From Candidatus Synoicihabitans palmerolidicus (lineage in GTDB: Bacteria > Verrucomicrobiota > Verrucomicrobiia > Opitutales > Opitutaceae), in contig JAGGDC010000002.1 of NCBI GenBank assembly GCA_020809425.1, positions 324,334-388,333 on the forward strand: a DNA stretch of 64,000 nucleotides. Direction: 5' to 3'. Positions 59,552-64,000 of the stretch are shown here, one piece after another. Numbering within the stretch: position 1 is the stretch's first letter; every line of letters starts with the position of its first letter. The notes beneath the pieces are model-generated. The model saw nothing but the letters and a program-made list of their open reading frames with translations. It had not been told where the DNA came from and did no database searches. The position numbers and the translations under genes were made by a program.

Positions 59552-61150
59552 CCACGACAACCGCTTCGACTCCATTCCGCCCCAAATTATGGGTGGCCGG
59601 TGACTGGAACGCCTTCTTCGGGTTCGGCACCAACATCCTGGTCAACGTGCTGACACTGACCGGACTGCTGCGCTTCGTGCTCGAGTTCCCTAATGATTTC
59701 GTTTTCGGCCGCATTCTGCCCGCCGTCGGCCTCATGCTATGTATGTCGACGTGTTACTACGCATGGCTGGCCTACAGCCTGGCCAAACGCACCGGCCGCA
59801 ACGATGTCTGTACACTCCCCTCCGGACCCGGCGTGGGACACATGTTCATCTGTGTGTTCGTGGTGATGTTGCCCATCAAACTCGCCACCGGAGATCCTAT
59901 CAAAAAGCCTGGGAAACCGGTCTGACTTGGGTGTTCATCCAAAGTATCGTGCTCGTGATCGGTGGCTTCATCGGCAAATGGTCACCCCGCGCGCCGCCTT
60001 GCTCGGCACTCTGGCCGGAGTGTCGATCACCTTCATTTCCATGCGGCCGGCTCTGCAAATGTTCCTCACCCCAACCATTGGACTGGTCTGTTTCGCCATC
60101 CTGCTGGTGAATTGGTTTGGGGGCGTGCGCTTTTTCAAGGGTCTGCCCGCCGGATGCATCGCTCTCGCCGCCGGCACTCTCATCGCCTGGGGCTCCAATC
60201 TCTTTGATCTCAACTACGGCGGCCTCACACTCCAAGGACTCACCGAGTCGTTCACCCACTTCGGTTTCCGCATCCCCCTGCCCGCCATCGGTCACACCTT
60301 CTCCGGTTTTGAATACCTCGGCGTGCTGTTGGTGACCGCCATTCCTTTTAGTCTCTACGACTTTGTCGAAGCTATCGACAACGTCGAAAGCGCCGCCGCT
60401 GCCGGCGACAGTTTTCCCACCACTCGCGTGCTCGTTGCCGACGGAGTCATCAGCATGGTGGGTTGCCTTATGGGCAATCCCTTCATCCTCGCCGTTTACA
60501 TCGATCACCCGGAATGGAAGGCCATGGGCGGACGCTGCGGCTCCTCCTTCGCCACGGGAGCCATGGTCATCATCCTGTGCTGGTTTGGCATCGTCTCGGT
60601 CATGCTGGCCGCGATTCTCATCGTGGCGATTTTGCCCATTTGGCTCTACATTGGCATGTTGATCGGCTCTCAGGCCTTTCAGGAAACCCCGCGTCGGCAC
60701 GCTCCCGCCATCATTCTGGCCATCGTACCTCATATCGCCCACTGGGCCACCGGTATGATCACCGGCGCACTCACCTCCGCCGGCGTAACGGAAGGCACCC
60801 CCGAGATCATGACCAACCTGGGCAACGAGGGCGTCATGCTACCTGGCCTTCATATTCTTGGCGGCGGTACTGTCCTCACCGGGATTATCCTCGCCGCCAT
60901 GACCGTATTCATAATCGAACGACAACTCTGGCGGGCCAGCATCTTCGCCGCCGCCTCCGCCGTCTTGACTTTCTTTGGTTTCATGCACGGCGAACACATC
61001 GGTATCGCCCAAATCCCTGCCGTGGCAATCGGTTATGTGATGGTCGCCATCTTCCTCGCCGGCTGTGCCAAGTGTTCTCCGGTCACCCCGATCATGATCG
61101 CCCACGGCTCCGAAGAAGAGACCGAAGAAATTGCTCCGATTGTCGGATAA
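59548..61150 (+). pseudogene. NCS2/purine-permease-like transporter, frameshifted
   Basis: About 12 helices: WNAFFGFGTNILVNVLTLTG, ILPAVGLMLCMSTCYYAWLA, GPGVGHMFICVFVVMLPIKL; a one-base loss near 59895 shifts the frame; then WVFIQSIVLVIGGFIGKW, ISMRPALQMFLTPTIGLVCF, GVLLVTAIPFSLYDFVEAID, ADGVISMVGCLMGNPFILAV and VTIGIVA-like LTGIILAAMTVFIIERQLWR. It is a relative of uracil/xanthine-type permeases without a precisely known substrate. The end (EEIAPIVG) overlaps the start of the allophanate hydrolase. One lesion, not in a long homopolymer. Confidence 0.83.
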
Positions 61151-62502
61151 CTCCCTCCCCCCTTGCCTTCGACCTCGCGTCTCTTCGCGAAGCCTATGCT
61201 GGCGGCACTACCACTCCCGCTGAGATTATCGCCGAAGTGGGACGACGCATTGACGCTCTCGCCGACGATGCCATATGGATCCACCGTCTGAGTCCCGCCG
61301 AACTCGCCGATCACATCTCGCGAGTCATCCAGCGGGGACCTGAAACTCAGCCACTCTACGGGGTGCCGTTTGCCATCAAGGACAACATCGATCTCGCCGG
61401 CACCCCCACCACCGCCGCGTGCCCAGATTTCGCTTACACCCCCACCCAATCCGCCCCGGTCGTGCAACACTTGCGCGATGCTGGTGCCATTCCCATCGAG
61501 AAAACCAACCTCGATCAATTCGCCACCGGTCTCGTCGGGGTCCGCTCACCCTACGGTACACCTCGCAACCCGCATCACCCCGCCATGATTCCCGGCGGGT
61601 CCAGTAGTGGCTCCGCCGTCGCCACCGCCCCCGGTTTGGTCAGCTTTGCCCTCGGCACCAATACCGCTGGCTCGGGGCGCGTCCCTGCCTCCTTCAACAA
61701 TCTCGTGGGACTCAAACCGACCCGGGGATGGTTCAGAACCAGCGGAGTCGTGCCTGCCTGCCGCTCCCTCGACTGCGTCTCCATCTTTGCTCTCAACGTT
61801 CCCGACGCCACCACCGTTTCCACCATCATTGGGCAATACGACCCCACCGATCCATTCTCCCGCGCCGCGCCAAAGCCCGCGTCATCTGCGCTTACTGGCG
61901 CGTTCCGCTTCGGCGTGCCTCAACCCGATCCACTGGCTTGGTTCGGCGACCCGTATTCACCCGATTTCTACGCTGAAGCCCTGACCCAACTGTGCGCCAT
62001 CGGCGGAGAACCCGTCGAATTCGACTTCGCGCCCTTTGCCGCCGCCGCCCGCTTGCTCTACGAAAGCCCCTGGGTTGCCGAACGTTGGGCCGCCGTGCTC
62101 GCCTTCCACGCTGATCATGCCGACTCCATGTTCCCGGTCACCCGGGCCATCATCAAGGGCGGTGCCACGCCGTTGGCCGTCGACGCGTTCGAAGCCCTCT
62201 ACCGCCTCCAGGCTTTGCGCCACGAATCCGAAGCGACCTGGCAATCCGTTGATGTCATGGCTCTGCCCACCGCCCCCGGAATCTATACCCGCGACCAAGT
62301 CGCGGCCGAACCGATGAAACTGAACAGCCAGCTCGGAACCTACACCAACTTCGCCAACCTCCTCGATACCGCCGCCCTGTCTGTTCCCACCGGATTCCGA
62401 CCCGCTGACGTCCCCTTCGGCATCACTCTCTTTGGACCGGCGTGGTCCGATCCCACTTTGGCCGCCATCGGCGCCCGTCTAGCATTTGTCCCTCTCCCGT
62501 GA
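61147..62502 (+). CDS. Allophanate hydrolase (AtzF-type), start codon apparently lost
   Basis: The 452-codon frame is whole: YGVPFAIKDNIDLAGTPTTA (catalytic Lys), IPGGSSSGSAVATAPGLVSF, ALGTNTAGSGRVPASFNNLV (catalytic Ser; the family has GTDTAGSGR, here Asn), and GLKPTRGWFRTSGVVPACRS. It splits allophanate to ammonia and CO2, the last step of biuret, cyanurate or urea-carboxylase routes. No ATG precedes AFDLASLREAYAGGTTTPAE. The expected position holds ATA (61147-61149) within ATAA, where other junctions of this operon have ATGA. A G-to-A change would have removed the start. Probably poorly translated or silent. Confidence 0.75.
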   Translation: MTPSPLAFDLASLREAYAGGTTTPAEIIAEVGRRIDALADDAIWIHRLSPAELADHISRVIQRGPETQPLYGVPFAIKDNIDLAGTPTTAACPDFAYTPTQSAPVVQHLRDAGAIPIEKTNLDQFATGLVGVRSPYGTPRNPHHPAMIPGGSSSGSAVATAPGLVSFALGTNTAGSGRVPASFNNLVGLKPTRGWFRTSGVVPACRSLDCVSIFALNVPDATTVSTIIGQYDPTDPFSRAAPKPASSALTGAFRFGVPQPDPLAWFGDPYSPDFYAEALTQLCAIGGEPVEFDFAPFAAAARLLYESPWVAERWAAVLAFHADHADSMFPVTRAIIKGGATPLAVDAFEALYRLQALRHESEATWQSVDVMALPTAPGIYTRDQVAAEPMKLNSQLGTYTNFANLLDTAALSVPTGFRPADVPFGITLFGPAWSDPTLAAIGARLAFVPLP

Positions 62503-63195
62503 AAATCTTCTCGTCCGTTTGCACCATCCTGTTCGCAATACTCTCCGTGTCTGCTTCCGATCCCCTGGTCTGGGGTAATATGACCCAAACCGAACTCGAC
62601 GCCGCCTACAATCAAAGCGTCTACGCTCCCAATCTGGAACAAGTCCTCGCCCGCCAGGCCGCCAATAACGCCATCGCCCGCGAACAGCTTGGCGATCCCC
62701 GACGCTACGCGTATGACGATCACCCGACCGAGGGGCTTGATCTCTACCCCACCGCCGCCCCCAACGCCCCCATCCACCTTTTCATCCACGGCGGCACCTG
62801 GCGTTTCGGAAAGGCCAAAAACAATGCCTGCGCCGCCGAATCATTCGTCCACGCCGACGCCCACTTCGTTGTGCCCGACTTCTCCTCCGTCAGTGAGTTC
62901 GATGGCGACCTCATGCCGCTCGTTGATCAACTCCGTCGCGCTGTCGCCTGGGTTCACGCCCACGCTCGCGAATCCTTCGGCGGCGATCCCGATCGCATTT
63001 ACCTCTCCGGTTTCTCCTCCGGCGGCCACCTCGCCGCCGCCCTGCTCACCACCGATTGGTCCAAGACCGTCAATCTCCCCTCCGCCCTCGTCGTCCGGCC
63101 CCGAATACAATCACTTCGAACTCATCGAAACCCTCGCCTCCCCCCACGCCCCCATTGGCCGCGCCGCCCACTCCCAAATCACTCCCACCCCCTAA
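62499..63195 (+). pseudogene. Secreted alpha/beta hydrolase (kynurenine-formamidase-like), frameshifted
   Basis: A GTG start overlaps the previous stop (GTGA). The signal peptide (KIFSSVCTILFAILSVSASD) leads to MTQTELDAAYNQSVYAPNLE, LFIHGGTWRFGKAKN (oxyanion motif) and RIYLSGFSSGGHLAAALLTT (nucleophile Ser in G-F-S-S-G). A shift near 63090 moves the short rest (SGPEYNHFELIETLASPHAP), and the acid and His regions of the family are missing. The fold is BNA7-like, but substrate is unknown. Last gene of the operon; it may have been truncated by deletion. Confidence 0.75.
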
Positions 63196-63237
63196 GCCCC
63201 CACCTCAACCTTCTACAATTCAACAACTAACCCGAGT

Positions 63238-63258
63238 TTGTAACGTAATACGTTACAA
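63238..63258. promoter_or_regulatory. 21-bp perfect palindrome upstream of metF
   Basis: TTGTAACGTA, central A, TACGTTACAA; identical to the site at 20776-20796 except for the middle base. It is about 98 bases upstream of the likely metF start. It may alternatively belong to the end of the previous operon, but no T-run follows. Confidence 0.62.
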
Positions 63259-63324
63259 CCGCCCGCCCTCCCCATGTTCACATTTCCCGAATTATCGCTT
63301 GAGTTCATATCATCATATTCAGAT

Positions 63325-63349
63325 ATCTTGATTCATTAAGAATCAAGAT
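63325..63349. promoter_or_regulatory. ATCTTGATTC / GAATCAAGAT inverted repeat at the metF start
   Basis: ATCTTGATTC (63325-63334), a 5-base spacer ATTAA, then the exact complement GAATCAAGAT (63340-63349), ending 7 bases before the presumed start of metF. The ATCAAGAT half-site resembles what I recall of SahR-type ArsR regulators of the methionine cycle; this is a memory-based suggestion. A repressor site covering the ribosome-binding region would fit. Confidence 0.55.
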
Positions 63350-63355
63350 CGGTCG

Positions 63356-64000
63356 ATTTCCTCCCTTTTCGCCGTCAATCGGCCTCTGCGTTCACTCGAG
63401 TTTTTCCCGCCCAAGAGCGATGCAGAAGTCAACGCCCTCCGTGAATCCGCCCATGCGTTAAAGAGCATCGACTGGGACTTTGTTTCCGTCACCTACGGCG
63501 CTGGGGGCAGCACCCGCGACCGTACCGCTCAAGTCTCCTCTCTGCTCAAAGATGAGTTGGAGTTCACCGTCATGCCTCACCTCACTTGCGTTGGCCACGG
63601 CCGAGATGAGCTCAATGCCCATGCGGATCGTCTGCACGACGGAGGATTCCGCAACATCATGACTTTGCGCGGTGATCCGCCGAAAGGTGAGACCACATTT
63701 GAGGTCGCCCCAGACGGCTTGCGCTACGCCAACGAGTTGGTCTCCCTCCTTAAAAACCGCCACTCGGACTTCTGCCTCGGAGTCGGAGGCTACCCCGAAA
63801 AACACCCCGAAGCTTCGTCCCTCGAGGTCGATCTTGATAACCTCAAGCGCAAGATCGATGCCGGGGCCGACTTCATCACGACCCAACTCTTCTTCGACAA
63901 CGCCACCTATTTCCGCTTCGTCGATCTCTGCCGTGCTCGCGGTATCACCGTGCCCATCGTTCCGGGCATCATGCCCGTGCTCTCAACCAAACAGATCACC
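63356..64000 (+). CDS. metF: Methylenetetrahydrofolate reductase, N-terminal part (window-edge partial)
   Basis: 215 codons are visible and open to the window end. RPLRSLEFFPPKSDAEVNAL, WDFVSVTYGAGGSTRDRT (the family YGAGGSTR), VMPHLTCVGHGRDELNAHAD, NIMTLRGDPPKGE, YPEKHPEASSLEVDLDNLKR and ADFITTQLFFDNATYFRFVD are all typical. It reduces methylene-THF to methyl-THF for methionine synthesis. No ATG, GTG or TTG exists in frame upstream of FFPPK; the best N-terminus starts with ATT (63356), giving ISSLFAVNRPLRS. A mutated start or an unnoticed indel is likely. The coding part is clean. Confidence 0.85.
   Translation, partial: MSSLFAVNRPLRSLEFFPPKSDAEVNALRESAHALKSIDWDFVSVTYGAGGSTRDRTAQVSSLLKDELEFTVMPHLTCVGHGRDELNAHADRLHDGGFRNIMTLRGDPPKGETTFEVAPDGLRYANELVSLLKNRHSDFCLGVGGYPEKHPEASSLEVDLDNLKRKIDAGADFITTQLFFDNATYFRFVDLCRARGITVPIVPGIMPVLSTKQIT

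Noticed and set aside
60463-61140. Arg/His-rich + strand frame continuous with the allophanate hydrolase upstream
   Set aside because: The N-terminal 230 codons are an out-of-frame reading of the permease gene; only the part from 61147 shows amidase motifs.

Overview
The window is a GC-rich bacterial chromosome segment that looks like an Opitutaceae-type verrucomicrobium. This is inferred from the gene mix: several large TonB-dependent receptors, ECF sigma factors paired with a Ser/Thr kinase carrying WD40-like repeats, a GSII glutamine synthetase, a stand-alone CoaC and a GldA/F/G-type ABC cluster. No rRNA or tRNA is visible, so the taxonomy is not proven. The dominant character is gene erosion. 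Roughly thirty genes carry frameshifts, internal stops, lost start codons or deletions, and about two dozen are intact. The damage falls on outer-membrane receptors, catabolic enzymes, signalling, surface polysaccharide genes and transposases. dnaX, SRP RNA, glnA, leuA, coaC, lptG, msrB and the PurL tail read cleanly. This pattern is what one expects from an early-stage, host-restricted symbiont; Opitutaceae tunicate symbionts are a known precedent. Sequencing indels cannot be excluded at homopolymers.

Layout. 1-2.1 kb: 3' end of purL, a broken IS630 copy and a TonB C-terminal fragment. 2.2-7 kb: broken ThuA, beta-propeller phytase and TonB receptor. 7.2-9.9 kb: SpoU methyltransferase, broken kynureninase and intact kynurenine formamidase. 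10-15.5 kb: an ECF sigma factor and its kinase-WD40 partner, both broken and separated by a second IS630. 16.3-18.8 kb: eroded sigma/anti-sigma/DUF4097 operon. 18.9-22.1 kb: a three-repeat protein of unknown function and an esterase. 22.1-25.7 kb: pseudouridine synthase, DUF2071 and a TonB receptor, all damaged. 26.3-28.2 kb: a third type of IS next to a truncated O-antigen ligase. 29-38.4 kb is a largely intact housekeeping block (glnA, small kinase plus PP2C, dnaX, ffs, coaC, ECF operon, leuA with a candidate leucine attenuator). 39-42.2 kb: lptG, broken rlmN, msrB, gtrA. 42.2-45.3 kb: a membrane/sulfatase operon interrupted by a perfect 66-copy pentanucleotide array. 45.6-50 kb: Gld-type ABC operon with only the ATPase intact. 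50-53.4 kb: nested insertion sequences, including a transposase with an N-terminal DruA-like (DUF4338) domain. 53.5-63.2 kb: a GntR regulator, a TonB receptor and an AtzE/AtzF-type amide-nitrogen operon, nearly all broken. 63.2-64 kb: metF behind two palindromic sites, cut by the window end.

Functionally, the intact genes support replication, protein targeting, amino-acid and cofactor synthesis and lipopolysaccharide export. The broken ones would have imported and degraded external substrates, sensed the envelope and decorated the surface. Candidate regulatory features worth attention are a 21-bp palindrome shared by two distant intact genes, a dnaX slippery tract of ten A, the leuA leader and the (AACTC)66 array.
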